This document shows, in pieces, positions 1 through 7,720 of a DNA stretch of 64,000 nucleotides. The translations under genes and the position numbers were made by a program. How positions within the stretch are numbered: position 1 is the stretch's first letter; each line of letters opens with the position of its first letter. Source of the DNA: SIG603 sp963621245. GTDB lineage: Bacteria > Bacillota > Clostridia > Oscillospirales > Acutalibacteraceae. The DNA lies in assembly GCA_963621245.1 (NCBI GenBank), contig CAVFCW010000008.1, positions 14,095 to 78,094 on the forward strand, read 5' to 3'. The notes beneath the pieces are model-generated. The model had not been told where the DNA came from and did no database searches. It worked only from the letters and a program-made list of their open reading frames with translations.

Positions 1-73
1 CGCCTACGATAGGAACGATGATTTTGGGTGCGCCTGCACCGATTTCTACGTCACGGATTTTAACTGTGTTCAT
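1..73 (-). CDS. aroD: 3-dehydroquinate dehydratase, type I (5' end only)
   Basis: Only the first 24 codons are inside the window; the gene runs off the left edge. The translation begins MNTVKIRDVEIGAGAPKIIV, which matches the usual N-terminus of type I (Schiff-base) dehydroquinases of Firmicutes, where a short beta strand is followed by GxGxPKIxVP. The ATG follows an AAAGGAAA ribosome site. The enzyme interconverts 3-dehydroquinate and 3-dehydroshikimate. It lies 82 bp downstream of the MFS transporter on the same strand, so the two are probably cotranscribed. With the two shikimate dehydrogenases nearby, a role in taking up and using shikimate or quinate is more likely than chorismate biosynthesis, but that is inference. 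The catalytic Lys, His and Glu lie outside the window. Confidence 0.75.
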   Translation of the reverse strand, partial: MNTVKIRDVEIGAGAPKIIVPIVG

Positions 74-155
74 GGTGAATTTCCTTTCTTAACCTTAACT
101 TTTTAAGAACGTAAGTTGGAATAATTTGATACTTTGTATCGATTACAGTATATAC

Positions 156-1370
156 TTAATTATCCTTTTCTGCAAGCTCAACCATCTTCTTGTAACGAAG
201 ATTTACGAAGAGACCAAGAATAACGCCTACTGTTGTGAGAACAATGTTCATAACCATAACCTGAGAGGGCTGCATCTTGGAAGCTGCTGTGAGGATTGTG
301 TAGTTGCAAAGTGATGATGCAATCATAACGAGAGCTGTAACAGTACCCTTAATCTTGGGGAAGAGCATGTTACAAACTGATGTTGCAATCTGGAGAAGTC
401 CGCCTGCGCCTGCCCAGCCGATGATGAATGCGCCTGCAATCATGAGTGTCTGAGTCTGGCCGACGAGAACAACGATGAGTGTAACAAGGCAGATAACGGG
501 GTAAGCAACGATGAAACGAACATCCTTAATCTTCTTTGTGAGAAGAGCTGTAACAACGAGAGCGATAAGAGTACCTGCAGAATAATATGTCTGCATGATG
601 GAGGGGTTCTCCCAGCCGACATTTGTCTTAGCAAAGTTCTGTGCGCAGTTGAGCCAGAGCTGGAATGTACCTGTGCATGTGAATCCGATGAGGATCATTG
701 CGATGGACTCGAATGAGAAATGAGTGTGCTTTAAGCTCTCGATGAGGCCTTCCTTTTTGCCTGCTGCCTTCTGGTCTGAATCCGGAAGCGGGAAGAGGAA
801 TACGAGAACGAAGAGAACTGCATAAATGATACCGCAGCCGATGAAGAGGCGGTTGTAAGATGTGAGGCCGGAAGCTGTTGTTGCAACTGTTACGCCGAGA
901 ACGAACGGGAGAAGCATCTGAGCGATAGCGATGAAGAACTTGATTCCCATGGTTGCAACGCCGGGAGCCTTGTAGATGATCTCTGTAACGCCGGGATAGA
1001 TACCTGTGTCAAGGAATGAGTTTGCGATACCGCCGATGATAGCGCATACATAAGCTATCTGATAGCCGCCGTTTGTACCTGCGTTGAATGCAAGTGCAAG
1101 ACCGATGAGGTAAATCGCATATGAAGCAGAACCGATTGCTGTTGAAATTCTTCTTCCGAGTTTATCGGAGAGAGGACCTGCGAAAGGAAGAGCAATCAAA
1201 CGGCCGAGACCGAGAGCAGCCGAAATAGCTGTGATTGCCATTGCCTCAACGCCCCATGAATCTGCGAGGGCTTCTTTGATAACTGCCTGTCCGAGGATTG
1301 AGCATCCCACACCATGGATGAAATAGTTCAAGTACATAAGAAGCGCACTTGGAAAATATTTCTTGTTCAT
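156..1370 (-). CDS. MFS transporter, probable shikimate/quinate-type uptake protein
   Basis: This is a 404-residue, very hydrophobic protein with about twelve predicted membrane segments. The loop between segments 2 and 3 carries the MFS signature as GPLSDKLGRR, near residues 65-75. The start is supported by AAGGAG just upstream of the ATG. It is the first gene of a minus-strand unit that continues into aroD and is divergent from a LysR gene. The substrate cannot be read from the sequence; a shikimate or quinate substrate is inferred from neighbouring aroD and two shikimate dehydrogenases. Lysine codons are mostly AAG, as in the oxidoreductase and first dehydrogenase genes across the divergent region, suggesting high expression. 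Confidence 0.8.
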   Translation of the reverse strand: MNKKYFPSALLMYLNYFIHGVGCSILGQAVIKEALADSWGVEAMAITAISAALGLGRLIALPFAGPLSDKLGRRISTAIGSASYAIYLIGLALAFNAGTNGGYQIAYVCAIIGGIANSFLDTGIYPGVTEIIYKAPGVATMGIKFFIAIAQMLLPFVLGVTVATTASGLTSYNRLFIGCGIIYAVLFVLVFLFPLPDSDQKAAGKKEGLIESLKHTHFSFESIAMILIGFTCTGTFQLWLNCAQNFAKTNVGWENPSIMQTYYSAGTLIALVVTALLTKKIKDVRFIVAYPVICLVTLIVVLVGQTQTLMIAGAFIIGWAGAGGLLQIATSVCNMLFPKIKGTVTALVMIASSLCNYTILTAASKMQPSQVMVMNIVLTTVGVILGLFVNLRYKKMVELAEKDN

Positions 1371-1480
1371 TTTTTACTCCTTACCCTAAAGGGTTTTTAA
1401 TTATTTTTGTTCTGTCACAAACAAATAACCGTGCCGTTCTCGCGAACTCTGTTAAAAAAATAACATTACGGTTTGATATT

Positions 1481-1510
1481 ATTTTAACAGGTGTGATACC
1501 GGTAGTCTAA
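1481..1510 (-). promoter_or_regulatory. Predicted promoter of the transporter-aroD unit
   Basis: On the minus strand TTAGAC (1510-1505) and TAAAAT (1486-1481) are separated by 18 bp, giving a predicted start near 1474. The palindrome at 1532-1546 is centred at about -65 of this start, the usual position of the recognition site of LysR-type activators. Confidence 0.45.
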
Positions 1511-1531
1511 TGCTTTTATGTCAGAAAAACA

Positions 1532-1546
1532 ATACATTGAATGTAT
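1532..1546. promoter_or_regulatory. Candidate LysR-type operator (T-N11-A palindrome)
   Basis: ATACATTGAATGTAT is a perfect 15-bp palindrome with a single central base, and it contains the T-N11-A pattern typical of LysR-family sites. It lies between the divergent transporter and lysR genes, at about -65 from one predicted start and about -62 from the other. Binding by the adjacent regulator is inferred. Confidence 0.55.
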
Positions 1547-1564
1547 CAATCAAATGTGTTATTA

Positions 1565-1594
1565 TTGAACTGCGGTAATTTACAAATTTAAAAT
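1565..1594 (+). promoter_or_regulatory. Predicted promoter of the lysR gene
   Basis: TTGAAC (1565-1570) and TAAAAT (1589-1594) are separated by 18 bp, with a predicted start near 1601. This is the same architecture as the divergent promoter, consistent with shared control by the palindrome between them. Confidence 0.4.
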
Positions 1595-1677
1595 CCCAAA
1601 ATACACTCAAAACCAAAAGAAATTAAAGAGTTAAAATAACAGTTTGACTCTTCAACACACCGAAAGGAATGAGGCTT

Positions 1678-2631
1678 GTGACCTTAAATCAGATTTTATA
1701 CTTTCAGAAGGTAGCTCAGCTTGAAAATTATCATCAGGCGGCGGAGGAGCTTTATATCTCGCAGCCGTCTTTGAGCCGCTCCATCGCTTCGCTCGAAAGC
1801 GAGCTGGGAGTTGTGCTTTTCGAAAAAAAGGGCAGAGGAATAGAGCTCACAAAAGCCGGCAAGCTTTTTCTCGAGCATGCCGACAAGATTGCCGAGGACT
1901 GCAATATAGCCGTTGGCAAAATGAAAGAAATAAGCATCGACGGGGGAAAAATCGATATAGGATATATTTTCCCGCTTGCGGGGCATTATATTCCCCACTA
2001 CGTAAGAAAATTTCTGAACTTTGAAGAAAATAAAAGCGTCGTATTCAATTTTTATCAGAATCACACGCCCGCAATCGCCGAGAAGGTGAGAACAGGCGAG
2101 ATTGATATAGGTTTCGGCTGCTATTTGAACGACAAAGACATGGAGCTTTTCCCGCTTTCCGCTCAGGAGCTTGTGATAATCACGCCAAAAGATCACGAGC
2201 TTTCGGCTTTTAAGGAGGTTCCGCTGTCGGTTTTGAATCAGTATCCCATCATCGGCTACGAGCCGGCGTCTTGGATGGGAACCTACGAGAAGCATCTTTT
2301 TAAGAAGTATCAGCTCACACCGAATATGGTGATTGAGTGCCCCGACGAATATTCGCTTGTTGCGCTTGTAAGGGAGAATTTCGGAATTGCACTTATGCCG
2401 AGAACAGATATACTCGATACTTCGAGGGATATTTGCATACTTAAAATCAAGGGTCTTGAAATTTACAGACAGGTCTTTATGTTCTGGATGAAGAACCGTT
2501 ATCGCCTCCCTGCGGCGGAGCGTTTCATCAAGTACATGAAGAAGCAACAGGACGATGGTGCGAATGATACCGAAAATGTATCAAAACTTTATCTAAAGGA
2601 TATTGTTAATTTTTACACAAAGAGTGTATGA
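1678..2631 (+). CDS. LysR-family transcriptional regulator
   Basis: An N-terminal winged helix-turn-helix (about residues 1-60, with ISQPSLSRSIASLESELG) is followed by a periplasmic-binding-protein-like effector domain. The length of about 317 residues is normal for the family. I prefer the GTG at 1678 (MTLNQILYFQKVAQ...) because AAAGG lies 10 nt ahead of it. The ATG at 1669 is only 1 nt from that site and would add three residues. The gene is divergent from the transporter-aroD unit and is followed after 62 nt by the ene-reductase, so it probably controls the hydroaromatic genes with a shikimate- or quinate-related co-inducer. That ligand is inferred from context only. Confidence 0.85.
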   Translation: MTLNQILYFQKVAQLENYHQAAEELYISQPSLSRSIASLESELGVVLFEKKGRGIELTKAGKLFLEHADKIAEDCNIAVGKMKEISIDGGKIDIGYIFPLAGHYIPHYVRKFLNFEENKSVVFNFYQNHTPAIAEKVRTGEIDIGFGCYLNDKDMELFPLSAQELVIITPKDHELSAFKEVPLSVLNQYPIIGYEPASWMGTYEKHLFKKYQLTPNMVIECPDEYSLVALVRENFGIALMPRTDILDTSRDICILKIKGLEIYRQVFMFWMKNRYRLPAAERFIKYMKKQQDDGANDTENVSKLYLKDIVNFYTKSV

Positions 2632-2693
2632 TAAAGTTGTCACAAGCAAATGAAGGCCAATCGTGTAATGTGTTGTATAAGGAGTTAAATTTC

Positions 2694-4715
2694 ATGAAGA
2701 GTGATTACCCAAAGATTTTTGAACCGATTACCGTAAAAAGAACTACCATCAAAAATCGTATCGCCATGACCCCAATGGGAACAAACTACGGCGAGACAAG
2801 CGGCGAGATGAGTAACCGTCATATGAACTATTACTCACTCAGAGCAAAAGGCGGCACGGGACTTATCATCCTCGAGAACGCCAACATCGAATATCCGGTT
2901 GGTTCCAACGGAACAAGCCAGATAAGAATCGACCACGACAGCTTTATGCCCCGTTATTATCAGCTTGTTGAAAATCTTCACAAGAGCGGTGCAACAGTTG
3001 CAATTCAGGTCAACCATGCCGGAGCTTCCGCTTCATCCGCAAGAACCGGAATGGAAACAGTTTCTTCCTCAAACATCCCCACAAAGGCAGGCGGCGAGGT
3101 TCCGCGCCCGATGACAAAGGAAGAAATTCTCACAACAGTAAAGAAGTACGGCGAAGCTGCAAAGCGTGTTCAGGCTATCGGCTTTGACGCAATCGAGATT
3201 CACTGCGGCCACTCATATCTTATGAGCCAGTTTATCTCCCCGTATTACAATAAAAGAACAGACGAGTTCGGCGGCAGCGTCGAGAACCGTCTGCGTTTCC
3301 CGAGAATGGTTCTCGAGGAGGTAAGAAAGAACGTTGGACCTTGGTTCCCGATTATCGTTCGTATCTCCGCAGAAGAGAGAGTTCCCGGCGGAAACACACT
3401 TGAGGACACACTTGAGTACCTCGAGTACATTGACGAGTTTGTAGATATGTACGATGTATCTTGCGGACTCAACCCGTCACTTCAGTATCAGATAGATTCC
3501 AACTTCCTTCCCGACGGCTGGAGATCCTACATGGCAAGAGCTGTCAAGGATAAATTTAAGAAGCCTGTTATCAATGCGGGCAACTACCGTGATCCTAAGA
3601 TTGTTGAGAAAGTTCTTGAGAGCGGCGATGTCGATATCGTCGGTATGGGCAGAGGACTCATCGCAGATCCGTTCTGGGTCAAGAAGGTAGAGAACCACGA
3701 GGAAGAGCTCATCCGTAAGTGTATCTCCTGTAACGTAGGCTGTGCTGGCAACCGTATCGGCGTAAACCGTCCGATCCGCTGCACCGTCAACCCGGCTGTT
3801 CCCGAGGGCGATATTTACAAGAAGCTCAAGGTCAACAAGAACTGCAACGTTGTCGTAGTAGGTGGCGGTACCGCAGGTCTTGAGGCTGCATGTACAGCGG
3901 CTGAAGTAGGTTGTAACGTATTCGTTCTCGAGAAGAACGACCACCTCGGCGGTCTTTCAACATTCATCTCAGATCTTCCGAGCAAGACCCGTATGAAGGA
4001 CTTCCCGAAGTACCTCGAGGCAAGAGCATCTAAGCTTAACAACCTCTATGTGTTCCTTAACACTGAGGCTACAATCGACAAGATTAAGGAGTTCAAGCCC
4101 GACATCGTTGTCAACTCAACAGGTTCTGTTCCGCTTGTTCCTCCGATTAAGGGACTCAAGGAGAACATTGAGGCCGGTAACGTAGCAACTATCTTCGATA
4201 TGATTAACAACCTCAACGCCGGCAAGTATCCCGATGAGGCATGCAAGGGCAAGAAGGTTGTCGTAGTCGGCGGCGGAATGGTTGGTCTCGACGTTATCGA
4301 GTACTTCGCTCCGAGAGGCGCAGAGTGCACAATCGTCGATATGCTTCCGCAGATTGGTATGCTCGCCGATCCTATCACAAAGTGCTCCATGCGTGAGACA
4401 TTCGATAACTACGGCGTAAAAGAGTATGTCAACACAGCTCTCCAGGAGGTTAAGGAGAACGCATTCACAGTTAAGCTTCCAAATGGCGAAATCACCGATC
4501 TCGACTTTGACTACGGTTTCAACTGCCTCGGTATGCGCGCTAACAATCCTATTCTTCCCGAGCTTCAGAAGGCATTCGAAGATACTCACACTTATGTTTA
4601 CAACATCGGTGACTCCGTGAGAGCAAGACGCATCATGGAAGGCACCATGGAGGGCCGTGCAATCCTCAACGTACTCGAGGATCAGGGCTTCTTATTCCTC
4701 GATCCGCTCGAGTAA
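2694..4715 (+). CDS. FMN/Fe-S/FAD ene-reductase of the 2,4-dienoyl-CoA reductase (old yellow enzyme) family
   Basis: The protein has 673 residues, and the ATG at 2694 is preceded by AAGGAG. An N-terminal TIM barrel (about 1-340) carries HCGHSYL followed by SQFISPYYNKRTDEFGG, as in FadH/BaiCD/NADH:flavin oxidoreductases. A 4Fe-4S site follows as CISCNVGC with a fourth Cys 13 residues later. Two Rossmann folds follow, VVVVGGGTAGLE and VVVVGGGMVGLD, for FAD and NAD(P)H. Such enzymes reduce activated C=C bonds or act as dehydrogenases. Here the gene sits between a LysR regulator and shikimate dehydrogenases. 3-Dehydroshikimate is a cyclic enone, so it is a plausible substrate, but this is inference. 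A generic dienoyl-CoA reductase role cannot be excluded. Confidence 0.85.
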   Translation: MKSDYPKIFEPITVKRTTIKNRIAMTPMGTNYGETSGEMSNRHMNYYSLRAKGGTGLIILENANIEYPVGSNGTSQIRIDHDSFMPRYYQLVENLHKSGATVAIQVNHAGASASSARTGMETVSSSNIPTKAGGEVPRPMTKEEILTTVKKYGEAAKRVQAIGFDAIEIHCGHSYLMSQFISPYYNKRTDEFGGSVENRLRFPRMVLEEVRKNVGPWFPIIVRISAEERVPGGNTLEDTLEYLEYIDEFVDMYDVSCGLNPSLQYQIDSNFLPDGWRSYMARAVKDKFKKPVINAGNYRDPKIVEKVLESGDVDIVGMGRGLIADPFWVKKVENHEEELIRKCISCNVGCAGNRIGVNRPIRCTVNPAVPEGDIYKKLKVNKNCNVVVVGGGTAGLEAACTAAEVGCNVFVLEKNDHLGGLSTFISDLPSKTRMKDFPKYLEARASKLNNLYVFLNTEATIDKIKEFKPDIVVNSTGSVPLVPPIKGLKENIEAGNVATIFDMINNLNAGKYPDEACKGKKVVVVGGGMVGLDVIEYFAPRGAECTIVDMLPQIGMLADPITKCSMRETFDNYGVKEYVNTALQEVKENAFTVKLPNGEITDLDFDYGFNCLGMRANNPILPELQKAFEDTHTYVYNIGDSVRARRIMEGTMEGRAILNVLEDQGFLFLDPLE

Positions 4716-4728
4716 TTTATGATCGAAA

Positions 4729-4750
4729 GGAGAGGGCGAAAGCCTTCTCC
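4729..4750 (+). terminator. Hairpin after the ene-reductase gene, weak terminator or processing site
   Basis: A 9-bp stem with one G-T pair closes a GAAA loop (GGAGAGGGC / GCCTTCTCC). The following T tract is displaced and interrupted, so it may only attenuate or stabilise the transcript before the next gene. Confidence 0.4.
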
Positions 4751-4809
4751 CTTAAGATAAATTTTTAAAATCACATTTTTCACAGAACAAAGAAAAGAGG
4801 ACAAAAGTT

Positions 4810-5697
4810 ATGCCAAACATTACAGGTCATACAGAATTAGTCGGCTTAATGGCTTATCCTATCCGTCATACACAGTCTCCCACAACTCATAACCTCGCTT
4901 ATGACAAGAACGGCGACGATGTTATCCAGCTCGCATTCGAGGTTGATAACGACTCCCTTAAGGATGCTGTTCAGAGCATTCGTGCACTTAAGATGCTCGG
5001 CTCCAACATCTCCATGCCCAACAAGACAGTTGTTCACAAGTATCTTGACGAGGTTGACGAGGCTGCAAGACTTTGCGGTGCTATCAACACAGTTGTTAAC
5101 ATGCGTGACGAGAACGGCAACGTAACAGGCAAGCTCAAGGGCTACAACACAGACGGTATGGGCTACTGGCAGGGAATCACCGAGGAAGGAATCGACTTCA
5201 AGGGAATGAAGATGGTTCTTATCGGAACAGGCGGAGCTGCTACTGCTATCGCAGTTCGCGGTGCTCTCGACGGAATTTCCGAGATGGCAATCTTCAACAT
5301 CAAGGATAAGTTCTACAGCCGTGGAGAAGAGATTGTTGACCTCATCAACAAGAACACAAACTGCAAGGCTGCAATGTACGACCTCGCTGATCACGATCTC
5401 CTCAAGGAGAAGATGCACGAGGCTGACATTTTCTGCGACGCAACAGGTGTTGGCATGCATCCGCTCGAGGATCTCTCAAACATCCCCGATCCTTCATACT
5501 TCAAGAAAGACCTCATCGTTACAGATACAGTTTATGCTCCTCGCGAGACTGTTATGATGAAGCAGGCTAAAGAGGCAGGCTGCGATAAGGTTTACAACGG
5601 CATGAGCATGATGCTCTTCCAGGCTCTCATCGCAATCAAGCTTTACACAGGCAAGGATACTCCTGTTGATTACATGAAGGAGAAGCTCGGTATCTGA
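4810..5697 (+). CDS. aroE: Quinate/shikimate dehydrogenase (YdiB-like paralog 1)
   Basis: This 295-residue protein has the SDH fold. The substrate domain contains GLMAYPIRHTQSP, the catalytic Lys in SMPNK, GAINTV and the catalytic Asp in GYNTDG. The NAD(P) domain has VLIGTGGAATA. It resembles E. coli YdiB more than a biosynthetic AroE, for example in LMAYPIRH, FEVDND and ALKMLG (recalled family knowledge). The first Ser of the usual SxS carboxylate-binding motif is Thr here (HTQSP). The ribosome site is AGAGGAC. It lies 94 bp after the ene-reductase and has strong AAG-rich codon bias, so catabolic use of shikimate or quinate is favoured. A second, less codon-biased paralog follows. Confidence 0.9.
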   Translation: MPNITGHTELVGLMAYPIRHTQSPTTHNLAYDKNGDDVIQLAFEVDNDSLKDAVQSIRALKMLGSNISMPNKTVVHKYLDEVDEAARLCGAINTVVNMRDENGNVTGKLKGYNTDGMGYWQGITEEGIDFKGMKMVLIGTGGAATAIAVRGALDGISEMAIFNIKDKFYSRGEEIVDLINKNTNCKAAMYDLADHDLLKEKMHEADIFCDATGVGMHPLEDLSNIPDPSYFKKDLIVTDTVYAPRETVMMKQAKEAGCDKVYNGMSMMLFQALIAIKLYTGKDTPVDYMKEKLGI

Positions 5698-5773
5698 TTT
5701 TAGATTGATACCTCGATTTCCAATCAAAAGAAGCAGAGTATGACACGAGTGTGTTGAAAATATTCTTTTAAAC

Positions 5774-5815
5774 AAAACGTGTGCACGAAGAAATTCGGTT
5801 TGTACACGTTTTTGT
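5774..5815 (+). terminator. Rho-independent terminator after the first shikimate dehydrogenase
   Basis: AAAACGTGT (5774-5782) pairs with ACACGTTTT (5804-5812), followed by further T residues. It separates the two dehydrogenase paralogs into different transcription units. Confidence 0.65.
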
Positions 5816-5918
5816 TTATCTTTTTGTTTGCATTTTTTGCATTAATGTGATAACCTAAAGCTATTAATTATCGAATAATCAAAAACATACACTGCATAAG
5901 AAAAGGAAGGATAAGATT

Positions 5919-6785
5919 ATGTCGAAACATATCACAGGACATACAGGCTTATTGTGCCTGCTCGGAAGTCCGGTAGCACACAGCATTTCCCCCGAGATGC
6001 ACAACGAGGCTTGTGATCAGCTCGGACTTGACTACTCGTACCTCGCATTTGACGTTCCCGAGGACAAAATGCCCACAGCCGTTGAGGGCCTTCGCACCAT
6101 GGGCGCAAGAGGCTGGAACATCACAATGCCGGGCAAGAACATCATGTGCAAGCTTGCCGACAAGCTTTCTCCCGCATCGGAGATTTCCGGCGCATGCAAC
6201 ACAATCGTGAACGATAACGGCGTTCTCACGGCTTACACAACAGACGGAATAGGCTTTATGAAGGCTGTTGAGGAAAACGGCGTGGACATTATCGGAAAGA
6301 AAATGACTCTTCTCGGAGCGGGCGGAGCAGCCACAGCAATTCTTATTCAGGCGGCTTTGGACGGCGTTGCCGAGATTCAGGTTTTCAACATCAAAGATAA
6401 TTTCTATGAGAGAGCCGAGGAGATTGTAAAGAAACTTAACGAGCGCACAAGCTGCAAGGTAAGCCTTCACGATTATAACGACACCGAGGCACTTCGTGCG
6501 TCAATCGCCGACAGTGCGATTCTTGTAAACGCAACAAGCGTGGGAATGGCTCCGAACACGGACAAAACAATGATTACCGATAAGAGCATGTTCCATGAGG
6601 GACTTTTCGTATTCGATGTCATTTACAATCCGAAGGAGACAAGATTCCTCAGAGAGGCAAAAGAGGCTGGCTGCAAAACAGGCAACGGTCTTTATATGCT
6701 TCTTTATCAGGGAGCTGCATCGTTCAAGCTTTGGACGGGTGAGGATATGCCTGTTGATATAATCAAAGAGAAATATTTCTCCTGA
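5919..6785 (+). CDS. aroE: Shikimate/quinate dehydrogenase paralog 2
   Basis: This 288-residue protein has the SDH fold, with the canonical AHSISPEMHN substrate motif, the catalytic Lys in ITMPGK, GACNTIV and the catalytic Asp in AYTTDG. The usual Asn before TD is replaced by Thr. The nucleotide motif is LLGAGGAATA, and the C-terminus has the usual GNGLYMLLYQGA. It shares an N-terminus (HITGHTGL versus NITGHTEL) with paralog 1, indicating an old tandem duplication. A terminator lies between the two genes, so this copy has its own promoter. Its lysine codons are mixed AAA/AAG, unlike paralog 1. It could be the biosynthetic AroE or a second catabolic enzyme with a different hydroxyl preference; the sequence alone does not decide. 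Confidence 0.88.
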   Translation: MSKHITGHTGLLCLLGSPVAHSISPEMHNEACDQLGLDYSYLAFDVPEDKMPTAVEGLRTMGARGWNITMPGKNIMCKLADKLSPASEISGACNTIVNDNGVLTAYTTDGIGFMKAVEENGVDIIGKKMTLLGAGGAATAILIQAALDGVAEIQVFNIKDNFYERAEEIVKKLNERTSCKVSLHDYNDTEALRASIADSAILVNATSVGMAPNTDKTMITDKSMFHEGLFVFDVIYNPKETRFLREAKEAGCKTGNGLYMLLYQGAASFKLWTGEDMPVDIIKEKYFS

Positions 6786-6799
6786 TTGCAAAAAAATAA

Positions 6800-6834
6800 A
6801 TCGTCACGGTTTTGCCTGACCGTGACGATTTTTT
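6800..6834. terminator. Strong bidirectional terminator
   Basis: ATCGTCACGGT (6800-6810) pairs perfectly with ACCGTGACGAT (6819-6829), with T tracts on both strands. It ends the dehydrogenase gene and the convergent membrane-protein gene. Confidence 0.85.
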
Positions 6835-6841
6835 ATTTATG

Positions 6842-7720
6842 TTATTTTGCCGTAAATGTTCCGACTTCCTCGCCGTTTTGCGTGAGGGGACTTTCATCGC
6901 ATGTGAAAGTAAACGTGCCGTAATCGGAGTTGAGCGCATAGAAATTATTTGCTATCGTCTGCAAAAATTCGGTGCCGCTCTGCTTGTCGGTGTATTCCTG
7001 AAGTTCCGAATTAAAATCAAGCACGACAACGGTGTTGTTTGAGCTTGAGGAGTCTATCGCAGAGGAGTTAAGCTCTACCCCTTCCGGTACGGCGCCAAGC
7101 TCTTCGAGTTTATCCCAGAGCTCGAAAAAGTCTTTCGGGCTTTCGTCAAGGTGATAGCTTGTCTTGCCGTCCGTTACGGAAATTAAGTCTATGCCGTTGT
7201 CCGTTTCGCTTGTTTCTGAGCCGCTCTCGGATTTTTCGCCTATATCGACGTTATTGTAGCTTTTGCTTCCGTCAAAATATCGCTTAGCGGCGGCTACGGT
7301 GCTGTCCTCACCTTCGTAAACATAGCCCTCGTTCTGGGCCATTTCCGTGCTTTCCACGTAGGAAGAACCCGTAAGCCAGCCGTTATGAACGGCAAAAAAC
7401 GCATAGACTACAATCACAATGCAAAGGCACGCAACAAGCGGAACGAATCTGTCAAAAGCGTGCTTGAAGAATTTGAAACGCTGTTTTGTGACAAATCCCT
7501 TTTTCTCGATGTTTCTTTTTATCTCGTAGAAAGAGTGGTTTGAAGAATAATCATCGTTAATAATGAGATCGAAAGCGTCCTTTATTTTCTGCTCGGTCGA
7601 ACGGGAATCGGGAACTTCAACCGGTTCGAGAGATTCTGCCGTCAAATCGGAGTTGTCCACGGCATCGTCTTTTACTATTTTGTTCAGAGTTTCGTTATCT
7701 AAAAGATTGTTCTTTTTCAA
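6842..7720 (-). CDS. Membrane-anchored GerMN-like protein, candidate anti-sigma partner
   Basis: The protein has 292 residues: a charged cytoplasmic N-terminus (about 1-90), one membrane segment near 92-112 (VPLVACLCIVIVVYAFF), a Ser/Glu-rich extracytoplasmic linker, and a C-terminal domain from about 205. That domain (TVVVLDFNSELQEY ... EFLQTIANNFYAL) resembles the GerMN domain of spore and envelope proteins. Its start overlaps the stop of the ECF sigma gene by 4 nt, the usual arrangement for an anti-sigma factor. No zinc-binding HxxxCxxC anti-sigma motif is visible, so control of the sigma factor is inferred from position and topology. The GerMN assignment is by pattern and should be treated as moderate. 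Confidence 0.6.
   Translation of the reverse strand: MKKNNLLDNETLNKIVKDDAVDNSDLTAESLEPVEVPDSRSTEQKIKDAFDLIINDDYSSNHSFYEIKRNIEKKGFVTKQRFKFFKHAFDRFVPLVACLCIVIVVYAFFAVHNGWLTGSSYVESTEMAQNEGYVYEGEDSTVAAAKRYFDGSKSYNNVDIGEKSESGSETSETDNGIDLISVTDGKTSYHLDESPKDFFELWDKLEELGAVPEGVELNSSAIDSSSSNNTVVVLDFNSELQEYTDKQSGTEFLQTIANNFYALNSDYGTFTFTCDESPLTQNGEEVGTFTAK

Noticed and set aside
1696..2547. A long open frame on the opposite strand of the LysR gene
   Set aside because: It is antisense to a gene with clear domains, lacks a ribosome site and its translation has no recognisable family features.
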